A stretch of DNA of 64,000 bases from Phocoena phocoena (taxonomy: Eukaryota > Chordata > Mammalia > Artiodactyla > Phocoenidae). Shown piece by piece: positions 1 through 10,050 of this stretch. The notes beneath the pieces are model-generated. The model did no database searches and had not been told where the DNA came from. It saw only the letters and a list, made by a program, of their open reading frames with translations. The stretch spans positions 28,573,668-28,637,667 of the forward strand of contig NC_089234.1 of NCBI RefSeq assembly GCF_963924675.1, read 5' to 3'. Each line of letters opens with the position of its first letter. Position 1 is the first letter of the stretch. Made by a program: the position numbers and the translations under genes.

Positions 1-24
1 GTAACAGAGTCTAGGTTGAATGAC

Positions 25-77
25 TGAGTCGTTAATGCTGTATATCCAACTGTGAGTCGTTAATGCTGTATATCCAA
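25..77. repeat. 28-bp tandem duplication (two copies)
   Basis: Positions 25-49 and 53-77 are identical over 25 bases, with a 28-base period. This is a local tandem duplication in otherwise unassigned intronic DNA. No function can be inferred. Confidence 0.85.
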
Positions 78-1000
78 AAGTTAACATGATCTAACTGCAA
101 AGTAACCTCACTATACTTGGACTGTGAGTAAAGTCCAAGATAGTCTAGGGTGCTGTCTTTCAGGATGGGTATCAAATGAAAACTAGATCAAGGAGAGTAA
201 TGAAAATTATTGAATGGCTTGAAAAGTACAATGTAATAATGTGACTGACTTAGAAATATTACCTCAGCTTATCAATTTAAATGTTGTCCCACTACCTTAG
301 GAGACTATCTCCTTACTCCATATATTTACATAATGCTAATGTTGTTGTGAACATTTTATAACTTACTCTGTTAGAAATGCCTCTAGAATACTTGGCTACA
401 TATCCTTAAATGGGGCAAGTGTTTGTCCTGTGACAAGACAGAGTTGATGTTTTAGCAGTTGAGACCATTCAGAATCAAATATGGCAGTTCAGGTGGGAGA
501 TCAAAATGGGTAATGATGATTGGGGTCAAAGATAAGGTAGGACTGGAAAAAGCAAGGAGACTGATTTACTCCTGAGGTTGATAAACCCACTGAGGGAACA
601 TTTTGGAAAGAGGAGTTCCAGAAATGTTTTGCATAACTGCAGCAGCATTGCTGGAATAAGTCGCTTGTAGCCTTCCAAGATAACTGTTTTGAAGAACAGT
701 TCTTATTCATTTGCATAAGCTTTGGAATTTTTGTTTTTAAAAGATTACTAATACAACATTACAGTCATGCCTCAAAGCACTACATTAAAGAAATAATTAT
801 TTCATCTGGAGGAAAAAATGCTCAGGAATCTTCAAAAACACAAAAGCGTGTTTTAGAAGAATCATTTTCATTTGCCATTAATGCTGGGATTTAAATGATT
901 AGAGGGAAAAAGTAGGTGACCCTATCAAGATTTAGTGTCAGTAAACACTGTTTACAGTAGACACTGTGTGCAGGCATGAAAGTAAAATTCAAATCTCTTC
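78..1000. other. Unassigned sequence, probably SLC25A28 intron 1
   Basis: AT-rich sequence with no recognisable exon, no convincing reading frame and no repeat I can name. SLC25A28 exon 2 lies downstream on the + strand and exon 1 is not seen, so this is probably intron 1. Confidence 0.5.
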
Positions 1001-1002
1001 AT

Positions 1003-1405
1003 TCAGAAAGGGCTTTGCAGTTCACTTGTCCTTGCGTAGCTGTTCTTCCTCTTCCACCATAAATAGGCGGTGGAGAGGAAGAGCAGCCCAACACACCCTA
1101 AGACTAGAGGCAGGTATCTGTGTTGGAGCCTAAAGGTCAACCACAGTGTTTGCAAGTGAAAGCTGATAGTGACTCTTGGCATGCAAGCCTGTGCACCCCC
1201 AAACCGCTTATCAGGGTCAAGTCGACTTAAAATATCCTTGGGAAGGACCATGGGAAGTCAGCATAGCCTTGCTAGGCTATAGTTAGTCAACCAGTGATTT
1301 TCATGGTCATAATAGGGAGGTTTGGGAGCCCAAGTGAATCCCAGTATTCCTTTTCTGGGCTTCAGAGACAAGCACCAGACTTTATCTAAAGGGATAGGTT
1401 CTACA
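1003..1405 (-). other. Unidentified open frame with a hydrophobic segment; possible pseudogene relic
   Basis: On the - strand an 82-codon frame (1251 to 1003) contains a hydrophobic stretch of about 20 residues (YLPLVLGCVGLLFLSTAY) followed by basic residues, like a membrane anchor. The same frame is open upstream of its ATG for about 54 more codons (to about 1405), interrupted only by one TGA just before the ATG. I do not recognise the protein. It could be chance, or a decayed processed pseudogene of a small membrane protein. No splice sites or promoter are evident, and it sits antisense inside SLC25A28 intron 1. Confidence 0.2.
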
Positions 1406-1664
1406 GCGTAAAGCAGTCAAAACTCTTCACAAAATCATCTGGCTAAGCACCTGTCACCAAGGTGCTGCTTTTTGGCTTTGTAGTCGTGAAGCAAATAATC
1501 TACTTATATAATAAGTTAAGGAGGGAAAGAACAAAGGGAAGTAAATCTTTTCCAAACTCCAGATGTAAATGGTTATCTATATACATTCACCAGTGGACAG
1601 CTGGGAAATGGAAACATTGGCTTATCTGATTTTCTTATATCTAATAATGAGTATTCAGTAAATG
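1406..1664. other. Unassigned intronic sequence
   Basis: Nothing recognisable seen between the unidentified open frame and the MIR. Confidence 0.4.
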
Positions 1665-1860
1665 GCAATTGCTCATGTTTGTCAAGCACTATGTGATGTG
1701 CCTTAACATTTACTGATTTAATCACTGGAACAACTTCATGAAGTAGATACCATTTTCATTATTTTATAGATGAAGAAAACAGGCAAGTAACTTGCCCAAG
1801 GTCACATAGTTAGTGGCAGAGTCATGATTTAAACCCAGTCTGACTCCCAAGCCTTCCATA
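1665..1860 (-). mobile_element. MIR SINE, reverse orientation
   Basis: Reverse-complement MIR layout: a 'tgtgccttaacatttactg' segment, then 'tagatgaagaaaac', 'cttgcccaaggtcacatag' and 'aaacccagtctgactcc'. Ancient tRNA-derived SINE; age inferred from divergence. Confidence 0.8.
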
Positions 1861-2189
1861 CAGGCTCCCAAAAGCAGATTTCCAGAACCAAGCACGGCAC
1901 AGAATTTCACAATTGTGCTCCTTCCTAAACATGACCTTTAGATGAACAGCTGGACATATAAATCATAGACACAGAGGAACTTTAAAATGAAAACAAAAAA
2001 TACAAAATCAATCCTGATTTGTTAGTGGTTAAAGACCAGTTAGTTGCCCATGCATATTTGCAAAATGACTTATACACGAGACAACACTGCCGTGATCTGT
2101 AAATTCTGAGATATGAACTAATATTTCTCAGAAACATAGTTGAATACAATAAAAAGCCTTATATTTCTAGCACCACATAAATTAGCAAT
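1861..2189. other. Unassigned intronic sequence
   Basis: AT-rich, with no exon, RNA gene or repeat I can name. Confidence 0.4.
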
Positions 2190-2360
2190 GGCTTTTACTT
2201 GCCTTAACTCTGAATCTCCACAACAGCACTCTGAGTCAGCCATTCTTAGTCTCATGTTACAGATGACATTGCTGAAGCTCAGAGGTTAAGTGACATACCC
2301 AAGACCACATAGCTAGCAAATCTGGGTCTCCCACTCAGCCTTTCTGACTCAAATGTGACT
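2190..2360 (-). mobile_element. MIR SINE, reverse orientation
   Basis: Degenerate MIR in reverse: 'ttacagatgacattgctgaa', 'gaggttaagtgacatacc' and 'cacatagctagcaaatctgg' appear in the expected order. A young CHR SINE is inserted just beyond its end. Confidence 0.75.
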
Positions 2361-2382
2361 TGTCTTACCAAACTACTTACCT

Positions 2383-2621
2383 GTTTGGCTTTTTTTTTTT
2401 TTTTTTTTTTTTTTTTTGCGGTACACGGGCCTCTCACTATTGTGGCCTCTCCCGTTGCGGAGCACAGGCTCCGGACGCACAGGCTCAGCGGCCATGGCTC
2501 ACGGGCCCAGCCGCTCTGCGGCATGTAGGATCTTCCCAGACCGGGGCACGAACCCGCATCCCCTGCATCAGCAGGCGGACTCTCAACCACTGCGCCACCA
2601 GGGAAGCCCCGTTTGGCTTTT
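2383..2621 (-). mobile_element. CHR-type tRNA SINE with 11-bp TSD
   Basis: Reverse-oriented copy: a T-run (2391-2417), then the cetacean-type body with 'gcctctcccgttgcggagca', ending at the tRNA-like head 'caccagggaagcccc'. The duplication gtttggctttt is present at 2383-2393 and 2611-2621, so the inserted body is 2394-2610. Perfect duplication and long T-run suggest a fairly young insertion. The head keeps RNA polymerase III box-like sequence, as expected for a tRNA-derived SINE. Confidence 0.93.
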
Positions 2622-3002
2622 CTTCAAAGTCGGGCAGTGGTTTTTTTTTATGTTGAAGACTATTCACTAATTCTTACTTAGAGATTTCATCTTTAAGAGG
2701 TTTTCATCTTTCTGTGAGAGAGATTTATTGGCCCACAAATTTGGGGAGCCATATTTGTATATTTGGTGTGGCTTATGCCTGGGTCCTCTCCATGAGGGTG
2801 TATTTTCATTGAGTTAGAATTGTGAGTTAGATTTAGACGTGTGTGTAAAATTTTCATTGTAACTTACACACAGTCCAGGTTTCTCTTGTGGGTAAACGGT
2901 TCCAGGACTCTGAGGCCAGACCTTTAAGACTAGTTACCCAAATATGCTATTGACTCCAGCAGAACAGTGCATTTTCTAAACATTCCCCCAATACAAGATT
3001 AG
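2622..3002. other. Unassigned intronic sequence
   Basis: No exon or repeat recognised between two SINEs. Confidence 0.4.
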
Positions 3003-3312
3003 TTAGTTGTTTTTTTTAAAATTCAATTATTTATTTTTGGCTGTATTGGGTCTTCATTGCTGTGCGCGGGCTTTCTCTAGTTGTGGTGAGCAGGGGCTAC
3101 TCTTCATTGTGGTGTGCAGGCTTCTCATTGCGGTGGCTTCTCGTTGCAGAGCACGGGCTCTAGGTGTGCAGGCTCTAGAGCGCAGGCTCAGTAGTTGTGG
3201 TGCACGGGCTTAGTTGCTCCACAGCATGTGGGATCTGCCCGGACCAGGGCTCGAACCCGCGTCTCCTCATTGGCAGGCAGATTCTTAACCACTGCACTAC
3301 CAGGGAAGTCCC
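3003..3312 (-). mobile_element. CHR-type SINE, long form
   Basis: Reverse copy of the longer CHR form: T-rich start with 'ttatttttggctgtattggg', the repeated 'tctagttgtggtg' body, and the end 'accagggaagtccc'. The duplication is hidden by T-rich flanks. Confidence 0.9.
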
Positions 3313-3686
3313 TTTTTTTTTTTAATTGAGAAGTAGAAAAGAATGTGTCACATTGTGATAAATGATATTGTATATTTCTGATTGAACTTCAGTAATCTTT
3401 TAGGCTACCAGTTCTTTGTTGGTAGCAGGAAGGAGAAAATAACTAGAGGAATGTGGATTGCTTGCAGCTAACCAGGATTTGTTAATCTGGTTAGTTCGTT
3501 TTTTCCCATGCTTTGGAGAAGAGGCATTACTCTTGGATTTCAGATGGCCAACAGGAAGGTTCAAGCTTTTAAATCCAGATTGAATCAGTGACAGGAATGA
3601 AGTAGGAATTTAAACTGTACTTGGGCGTTAGTTGCCCCTGTTGGCTCACTAATGGCCTTTTTGAACTGGTGCAGAGCTAAGCTAAG
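3313..3686. other. Unassigned intronic sequence
   Basis: Includes the short repeated phrase 'gttggtagcaggaagg'-like sequence but no gene or repeat I can name. Confidence 0.4.
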
Positions 3687-3751
3687 ATTCATTCATTCAT
3701 TCATTCATTCATTCAACAAACAAATCTTGAGTGCCTACTGTGGTCCAGGCA
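3687..3751 (-). mobile_element. L2 3' end with (ATTC)7 tail
   Basis: Seven ATTC units (3687-3714) lead into 'aacaaacaaatcttgagtgc' and 'tccaggcactgg', the typical reverse form of an L2 3' end. A SINE interrupts it immediately downstream. Confidence 0.65.
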
Positions 3752-4156
3752 CTGGACATTGATTTTTTTTTTTTTAGTATTTAATCAATTAATTAATTAA
3801 TTATTTTGGCTGCATCGGGTCTTAGTTGTGGCACATGGGATCTTTTTGTTGCAGCACAAGCTCTTTGTTGCCATGCGCAGGCTTCTCTCTAGTTGTGGCG
3901 TGCGGGTTTTCTCTCTCTAGTTGTGGTGCGCAGGCTCCAGGGCATGTGGGCTCTATAGTTGTGGTGCGCGGGGTCCAGAGCACATGGGCTCTTTAGTTTG
4001 TGGCACACGGGTGCTCTAGTTGAGGCGCGTGGGCTCAGTTGCCCTGCGGCATGTGGGATCTTAGTTCCTTGACCAGGGATCAAACCTGCGTCCCCTGCAT
4101 TGGAAGGCGGATTCTTTACCACTGGACCACCAGGGAAGTCCCTGGACATTGATTTT
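3752..4156 (-). mobile_element. CHR-type SINE with 15-bp TSD
   Basis: Body 3767-4141 in reverse orientation, with 'ggctgcatcgggtcttag' near the T-rich side and 'ccaccagggaagtccc' at the head end. The duplication ctggacattgatttt is exact at 3752-3766 and 4142-4156. It inserted into an L2 relic. Confidence 0.93.
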
Positions 4157-5073
4157 ATACTATCTGGTAGTCTCCATGCCACCCTAACCTTGAAATAGAT
4201 CAACAGACAAGAGATCTGCATTGGAGACTCATCCTTCGGAGAAGGTCTGTGATTTGGGAAGTATTTCAAGTGAGATTAATTTCCCAAATTTCAGTATCTA
4301 CCATATACATTCATTCCAGTCACTGAATCCTCTAGAGATTCCAAGGGTTATGTTTCACTGAGACTAATTTTATTCATTGATGCCAGTTTGGGGATTCAGT
4401 CAGTTTAGATTAGAAATCTGGAATCTCCCTCAGTTTTAGAGAATAGATTGGTTTCCACCTTCATAGTTTGAGGGTAAACTTTCTTTTCCAGGAAATTAGA
4501 GCAGCATCTATTAGGAATACTACTTCTGCCAAAATTTTAACTTACAGGCCCAGCTGCCAATGCCAAATAGTCTGAAGAAGCCAGATTATCATCAAGGTTA
4601 TATCGAAGGATGAGCTGTCATCTCATTAGTCAGTGTAGTATGTGGCCAGGAAGCAGGCCCAGGATCAGTCTTCAGAAATAATAAAGTATGTTGTAGACAG
4701 TAAATAGTTGACTTTAGAATCCACTTGTAAAGAACTCTTAGCCTGAGTTTATTAAGACACAAAAGCAACTTCTCCTGAAACACAGGCTTAATATTTGTTG
4801 CTGGGTTCAAGAACGCTTACCAAGGGGCGATTTTTTGAGGGAACATAATGGTGTTCCACTCGTAGGGTCGTAGGTGACCAGAAAAAGAAAGGTCCAGCCG
4901 AGGCTTGGAAAGACTGCACATAGATTTGGAAGGCAGTAAAACTGGATGCCAGGTATCACTTCTACCTATTGGCGTGATTTCACGTAGGTCTGCCCAGTGC
5001 CCAAGCCTGAGTATTGAGATTGGGTGCGCAGTCAGCATCACTGACATTGCACTTCTCCCTTCTGTACTTTCAG
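4157..5073 (+). other. SLC25A28: 3' part of SLC25A28 intron 1, unassigned
   Basis: No repeat I can name. It ends in a pyrimidine-rich acceptor (cttctcccttctgtactttcag) at 5073. The start of this intron is not in view. Short open frames on both strands show no recognisable domain. Confidence 0.6.
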
Positions 5074-5302
5074 ACTCGGATGCAGAGCCTACAGCCTGAT
5101 CCAGCTGCCCGCTATCGCAACGTGTTGGAGGCCCTCTGGAGGATTATAAGAACGGAGGGGCTGTGGAGGCCCATGCGAGGCCTGAACGTCACAGCAACTG
5201 GCGCAGGGCCCGCCCACGCGCTCTATTTTGCCTGCTATGAAAAGTTAAAAAAGACACTGAGTGATGTAATCCACCCTGGGGGCAATAGCCATATTGCCAA
5301 TG
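5074..5302 (+). CDS. SLC25A28: SLC25A28 exon 2
   Basis: The acceptor AG is at 5072-5073 and the donor GT at 5303-5304. The exon is 229 bases, opening with ACT CGG (Thr-Arg) and ending after the first base of a Gly codon. It covers the end of carrier repeat one, just after the PIDCVK signature expected at the end of exon 1, and the start of the second half. The segment [17 protein letters not shown] is typical of the even-numbered helix of a carrier repeat. Confidence 0.96.
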
Positions 5303-8188
5303 GTATTGAGCCTTCCTGTGCTGGTTCTCCCACTTTCCCAACTCTTTGGGCTTTGCTGTTGTCAGTGCTTTCCAGTCTCAGCATGATTTGAAGCTGAAGC
5401 TTTGGGCTGGAGTAGGCCAGATTATAGGGGAGGGACTTCCAAACCTGATGTTCTCAGACAGTGGGCTGCGTCAACCCCACCTCTTCTTTGGGGCATCTCA
5501 ACAAAGGGTTACAATATCCTCCCTTAAGTACCAGCTTGACCCTTTCCTCTCATTCTCTCCCTGGTATCAGCTTCTGATGCCCTGGTAATGTGGAGACACA
5601 CACTGAACTGCCCCCGTTGTGTATTTCTTGGTAGTTGGGTGGTATCCCGCTCCTCGGGGCAGGGTTGGAGGTAACCCAGCCACCCAAGGAAGACATCAGT
5701 GGAGCTTCAGCTCTTCGCCTCACCTTTTCAGGATCCCAGCTGCCCACAGGCAGTTTGTATCATGGAGGACATGACAAGCCCTCAACAAGTGAATGGTGCT
5801 GGGGCCGGGGGGCTTCTGTACAAAGAAACCAGAGGGTTGGAGGTTGTGTGGAAGTAATGGAAGGGATGGCAGCCTGGAAAAAACCAAAGTGAAAGTGGAG
5901 AGGAGAGGGTGAGGGATACGGTAGTTCAGGACCTGAGGGAAAGGTCTAGACGGACAGATGTTAGGATTTGGAGACTGGGGTTGGGCAGCATACGGCAGCA
6001 GGATAGAAGGTGAGATTCTGTGGTGGAGATCTAACCACCTGCCCCTCGTGCTCTCCCGCCACTGGAAGCAGGCGATGTGCTGGCATCCCTTGGCCACAGT
6101 GTACCTGCTTCCTGTCTGGAGCATGAACTGCATTTATTCTCAGAGCCATCTTTGTTGAAAAAAGTCTGAGCTGTTTCTCAGACTCTTCCTGGCCTTCCTG
6201 TCGTAGCTGTGGAAGGTAGATTGATGGCGTTACTAAGTTAGAGGGAACAAGTATCTTCATTTCTCTGAACAGGCATTTAGAAGCAGTGGGTTCCATCTTT
6301 TAAACTGGCTCTTAACATTCCCTCTCCCTGCTGTGGTTTATCACAGCTACGCCCCTTCACTCTGGGTCCTCCATGAGTCAGTCACCCTTTCCTGGCCTTA
6401 CATGTGGCAGTTGTTTTTTCCTTTGCAGGAGCGGCCGGGTGTGTGGCAACATTACTTCATGATGCAGCCATGAATCCAGCAGAAGGTAATGATTCCTCAC
6501 CCTTTCCCTCTATGGGCAGCTGCACTACATCTCTGGGCTTTTTCTTTATTTTTGGTTTGCAGGAGAAAGCCAGGGAGCACGCCATCAGTTTTGGTGGGAA
6601 ATCCTGGCGTGTTACATTGTCTTACCACTAGAGGGCACTCCCTCCATGTTGTCCGTGCTTAGGAGGATTCCCTTAGACAGGAAGCATATTCAGTGAGATT
6701 TATTCACCTGGGGTTTCCCTGGAAAAAGGTATGGCTCTGTGTGGCCTATTCCTGGGCCTTCCTGGAAGTCCGCTTTATAGTGGATTTGATGTAAAAAATT
6801 TAGCAGATTATTTTACTTTTCTTCAAAAAGGTGAAGATGGATTCTGACATTTGAAAATACTGCCTATCTTGTTGGAATGAAGAATGGTTGAGATAGGAAT
6901 GAAAGGTACATTGGTAGAGCTCAGTCCCTGCCAGATTATTATTATTACTGCTGCTTGGATCTTGGCTTTTCAGTTGGAGAATGAGGTACCCAAACAAATA
7001 TGAAAGGATAGCACAGTTGCCAGGTTCCTTAAAGTTCCAGTTCTTTACCTGTCTGGGCAAGGCCATGGCAAGGAAAGAGCCAAAGCTAAACTGAAGATTA
7101 TACCTGAGCTTATACATGTATCTACTTGAGGGGGTAGGAGATGTCTGGAAACTAAAGCCGTACGCTTCTTGACTAAGAATTTTGTTTTTGGTAGCCCTTT
7201 CCTCTTCCTGTGGAAGGATGAGATCCTCATGTTGTAAGAGTTCAGTGTTCTGTGTACCTGAGGACTGGGATTGTTAGGGCTATGTGTTCATTATTATGTT
7301 CACTGCCACTGAATCACTTCTTGTCTTAAGAGTTACAAAAGGGTACGATGGTAACAATAATAGGTAGGTACTTATTTCAAGGAAACCCTCTGGAGTCTAA
7401 ACTGTAGATATATCCTATATGTTAATTGGCTGGTATTAAAGAAATCCTACTAGAATTCGGTCCATTATTTTTTAGCCCTTTATCACCCTCTCCTATCCCC
7501 TCCTCTCAAAAAAGGGAAACCTTCACTAATCAGACTGACAATTCACTCATACTTTTTTCTCTCTCCAATCCATTGGCTGATCTACTGACTTGGGACTCCG
7601 AATCTGGACACTCCTGCTCACCGGTTGATTGCTGTCACCGTTCCCTTCTTCTCATTGATGGCACCGCCAGTGGTGAAGCAGAGGATGCAAATGTACAACT
7701 CACCATACCACCGGGTGACAGACTGTGTACGGGCAGTGTGGCAAAATGAAGGGGCCGGGGCCTTTTACCGCAGCTACACCACGCAGCTAACCATGAACGT
7801 TCCCTTCCAAGCCATTCATTTCATGACCTATGAATTCCTGCAGGAGCACTTTAACCCCCAGAGACGGTACAACCCCAGCTCCCATGTCCTCTCCGGAGCC
7901 TGTGCAGGAGCTGTAGCTGCCGCTGCCACAACCCCACTGGACGTTTGCAAAACACTGCTCAACACCCAGGAATCCCTGGCTTTGAACTCAAACATTACAG
8001 GACACATCACAGGCATGGCTAGTGCCTTCAGGACGGTGTATCAAGTCGGCGGGGTGACCGCCTACTTCCGAGGGGTGCAGGCGAGAGTAATTTACCAGAT
8101 CCCCTCCACAGCCATCGCATGGTCTGTGTATGAGTTCTTCAAATACCTAATCACTAAACGGCAAGAAGAGTGGAGGGCAGCCAAGTGA
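5074..8188 (+). CDS. SLC25A28: Mitoferrin-2 (SLC25A28), exons 2-4; exon 1 outside window
   Basis: Mitochondrial carrier family protein that moves iron across the inner membrane for heme and Fe-S cluster synthesis (family knowledge). Coding blocks are 5074-5302, 6429-5 prime-most base to 6485, and 7671-8188. They give 267 residues starting TRMQSLQPD and ending at TGA 8186-8188. The family protein is about 364 residues, so about 97 residues of exon 1 are missing from view. The joins keep frame: Gly is split G|GA at exon 2/3 and Val G|TG at exon 3/4. All introns are GT-AG. Carrier signature two (PAEVVK) is divided by intron 3. Signature three (TPLDVCK) is in exon 4 near 7930. The '[20 protein letters not shown]' stretch matches mitoferrin-2 rather than mitoferrin-1 as I recall them. 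No inactivating change is seen, so it is presumably functional. Confidence 0.96.
5303..6428 (+). other. SLC25A28: SLC25A28 intron 2
   Basis: GT donor at 5303 and AG acceptor at 6427-6428 (ctttgcag). No repeats I can name; unusually free of SINEs compared with the flanks. Open frames on both strands show no recognisable protein. Confidence 0.9.
6429..6485 (+). CDS. SLC25A28: SLC25A28 exon 3 (57 bases)
   Basis: A small exon between AG 6427-6428 and GT 6486-6487, encoding [18 protein letters not shown] after the split Gly. It carries the start of the second carrier signature. Its length is a multiple of three, so skipping it would keep the frame but remove 19 residues including half of that signature. 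Confidence 0.95.
6486..7670 (+). other. SLC25A28: SLC25A28 intron 3
   Basis: GT donor at 6486 and AG acceptor at 7669-7670, with a pyrimidine tract (ttcccttcttctc) about 20-30 bases before the acceptor. No repeat was recognised. Confidence 0.9.
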
Positions 8189-8510
8189 AGCGGCACTCAG
8201 TGGAGCCAGGGTTCGGCCAGCACTGCTGCTCTGCCCACTCCAGCCATGTTCTCTGTCTCCCGGCACACTCCAGCCTCGAGCGGGGTGGGAAGGAAGGCAG
8301 AGGGCTCTCTCCCCCAGGCTCTTGGTGTTTTGGCTGACACCAGTTCCTGCCGCCCTCCGTCGTCGCCGCCTTTCCTTCCGGGCCCTAAGCAAGTGCAGCA
8401 AGTCACAGCACAGCATCTCTGACACTCTCTCCTTCCTGGGCCTCGTGACCTGCTCTAGACTGTTACAGAGGGATTCCCCTGGTTCCTAATAAAAGCCTTT
8501 AAATTAAACG
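7671..8510 (+). CDS. SLC25A28: SLC25A28 terminal exon 4 with 3' UTR
   Basis: Coding 7671-8188, then a 3' UTR to about 8510. The exon encodes [19 protein letters not shown] onward, the whole third carrier repeat with TPLDVCK, and the C-terminus [10 protein letters not shown]. The UTR is GC-rich at first and contains no repeat. Confidence 0.94.
8488..8493 (+). promoter_or_regulatory. SLC25A28: Poly(A) signal of SLC25A28
   Basis: Canonical AATAAA 300 bases after the stop codon, followed by a GT/T-rich stretch (ggtttcattgggtttgtc) from about 8510 that can serve as the downstream element. Cleavage near 8505-8515 is inferred. Longer transcripts using other signals cannot be excluded. Confidence 0.85.
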
Positions 8511-8514
8511 GTTT

Positions 8515-8914
8515 CATTGGGTTTGTCTTGCCAAAGGGGAAGTGAAATGCTGTCAACTGTTCTTGACTAAGCGTAAATCAAGGGGCCCACGGGGAAGGTT
8601 TATTGCGTATGTCTGTAGTTTTTGTTTCTGCTGTTTTCATGGTGATTTAAGACTTTGGGGCCCTACTCCCCCTTATTTAGTAATAGGCTCCAAGGAGTCT
8701 CCCTGATGGCAGGAACGATGGGCCTTTGGCAGATCCCAGCTAAACAGGTGCTCTTGACCCCCACTTTTGCCTTTTCCCTAGGGCAGTGGCGTGGCACAGA
8801 AGAGGGAGATCTCTCTGCTCTAATTCTCAGCTCTGCCTGCAGCAGTAAAACTTCCCACATGGCACTTGGTTTTCTAATGCAGTTGTAAAGCTAAGATTAG
8901 CGCAGCTGCAAGTC
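8515..8914. other. Unassigned sequence downstream of SLC25A28
   Basis: No gene, RNA or repeat recognised. Could include extended 3' UTR if a distal poly(A) site is used. Confidence 0.4.
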
Positions 8915-9150
8915 CTGACGATGCTGTGGTAAATAATAACAGTGCCTCTCATTTTATTTTAAGGCTTTTACAAAGTACTTTCATATACGTGATCTCCTTT
9001 GGTTCTCACAAAATCCGAAGTAGGCAGTGCAGGTGTCATCTCTATTTTACAGGTAAGGAAAGCTCAGAGAGGCCGTGACTGGCTCAAGGTCTCACAGTAA
9101 ATACAGAACTGGGACCCCGACCCAGATCTTTTGTCCCCAGAAGTGAATCT
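8915..9150 (-). mobile_element. MIR SINE, reverse orientation
   Basis: Order of landmarks: 'ttttacaaagtactttcata', 'attttacaggtaagg', 'gctcagagaggccgtgac', 'ggtctcacagtaaata'. Diverged reverse MIR. Confidence 0.75.
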
Positions 9151-9374
9151 AATTGTGCCTTCCTGCAGATAGGAAATGAGCGGAGGGCATGTACTCCACC
9201 TGCCATCTGAAGGAGCTCCCTGCCGACGGCCACTTGGGCTCTGGGTACTTACAGGGACGGGGCTTTCACTGTGCTTTGGGGGTCAGTCTGTTCCTTTTTG
9301 TGTAACTGAACCAGTTATTAGCAAGTTCTTCAGTACATAGAGTGGAAGTTACCCCCCTGAAACTTCTATCATCT

Positions 9375-10050
9375 TTGCATCTGTCATTCATTCAGTAACT
9401 ACTGAGTGTCTGTGTCAGGCGCTGGTGTTGGGCACACGGTGATAGATAACCGCCCCCCCAAAAAAAATTTTTTTTTAAATCCAAAAAACAACATTCCAGC
9501 CCTCAAGGAGCGTGGAAGATACATATAAACAGGCAATTACAAGATAAAATGACAAGAAGTGTGATAGGGTAAAACTAGACAGTCGTTTGGAGGACAGAAG
9601 AATACCCAGCCTGGCCGTGGGTGATGGGGTAGGCTTTTGGAAGAAAGTGACATCTGAGGTGACACCTGGAAGGCAAATGAGCTAACTGTGAAGGAGGGCG
9701 GGGAAATGTTCTAGGCAAAGACCTGGAGGTAAGAGAATGAGAAGCATTTGGGGTTCAGTGTGCAAGGGGTTCAGTGGGGCTGACAGCCTGGGCAACGCAT
9801 GCAGCTGGAAAGCCAAGTGGGGGCTGGGTGTTAAAAGCATTGCTAAGGAGCTTAGCCTTTATCCTGAAGGCAGTGCAGAGGCTTTACAGGGCTTTGAGCA
9901 GAGGTGTGGCGTGATGAGATTTACAACTGAAACCTCACTTAGGCTCTCTGAGAAAGGATTAGAGGAGCAAGACTGGACAGGCAGGCAGACCTGGGGAGGA
10001 GGCTGTTGCAGTCTGCATCCAGGCAAGGCTGCATGGTGGTCTGTGCAGGG
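9375..10050 (-). mobile_element. L2 LINE, reverse orientation
   Basis: Typical reverse L2 phrases in order: 'cattcattcagtaactactg', 'gccctcaaggagcgtgg', 'gtgacatctgaggtgacacc', 'gttctaggcaaagacctgg', 'ttgagcagaggtgtggcgtg' and 'gttgcagtctgcatccagg'. Ancient non-coding relic. Confidence 0.75.

Noticed and set aside
2391..2610. tRNA gene in SINE heads
   Set aside because: The heads keep polymerase III box-like sequence, but they are parts of CHR SINEs and lack a full tRNA fold.
5014..5391. 125-codon frame as a separate protein
   Set aside because: It is SLC25A28 exon 2 read into the introns on both sides.
8189..8260. CAGTGG motif in the SLC25A28 3' UTR as an iron-responsive element
   Set aside because: The bases on either side do not form the required five-pair stem or the C bulge, so it is a chance CAGTGN.
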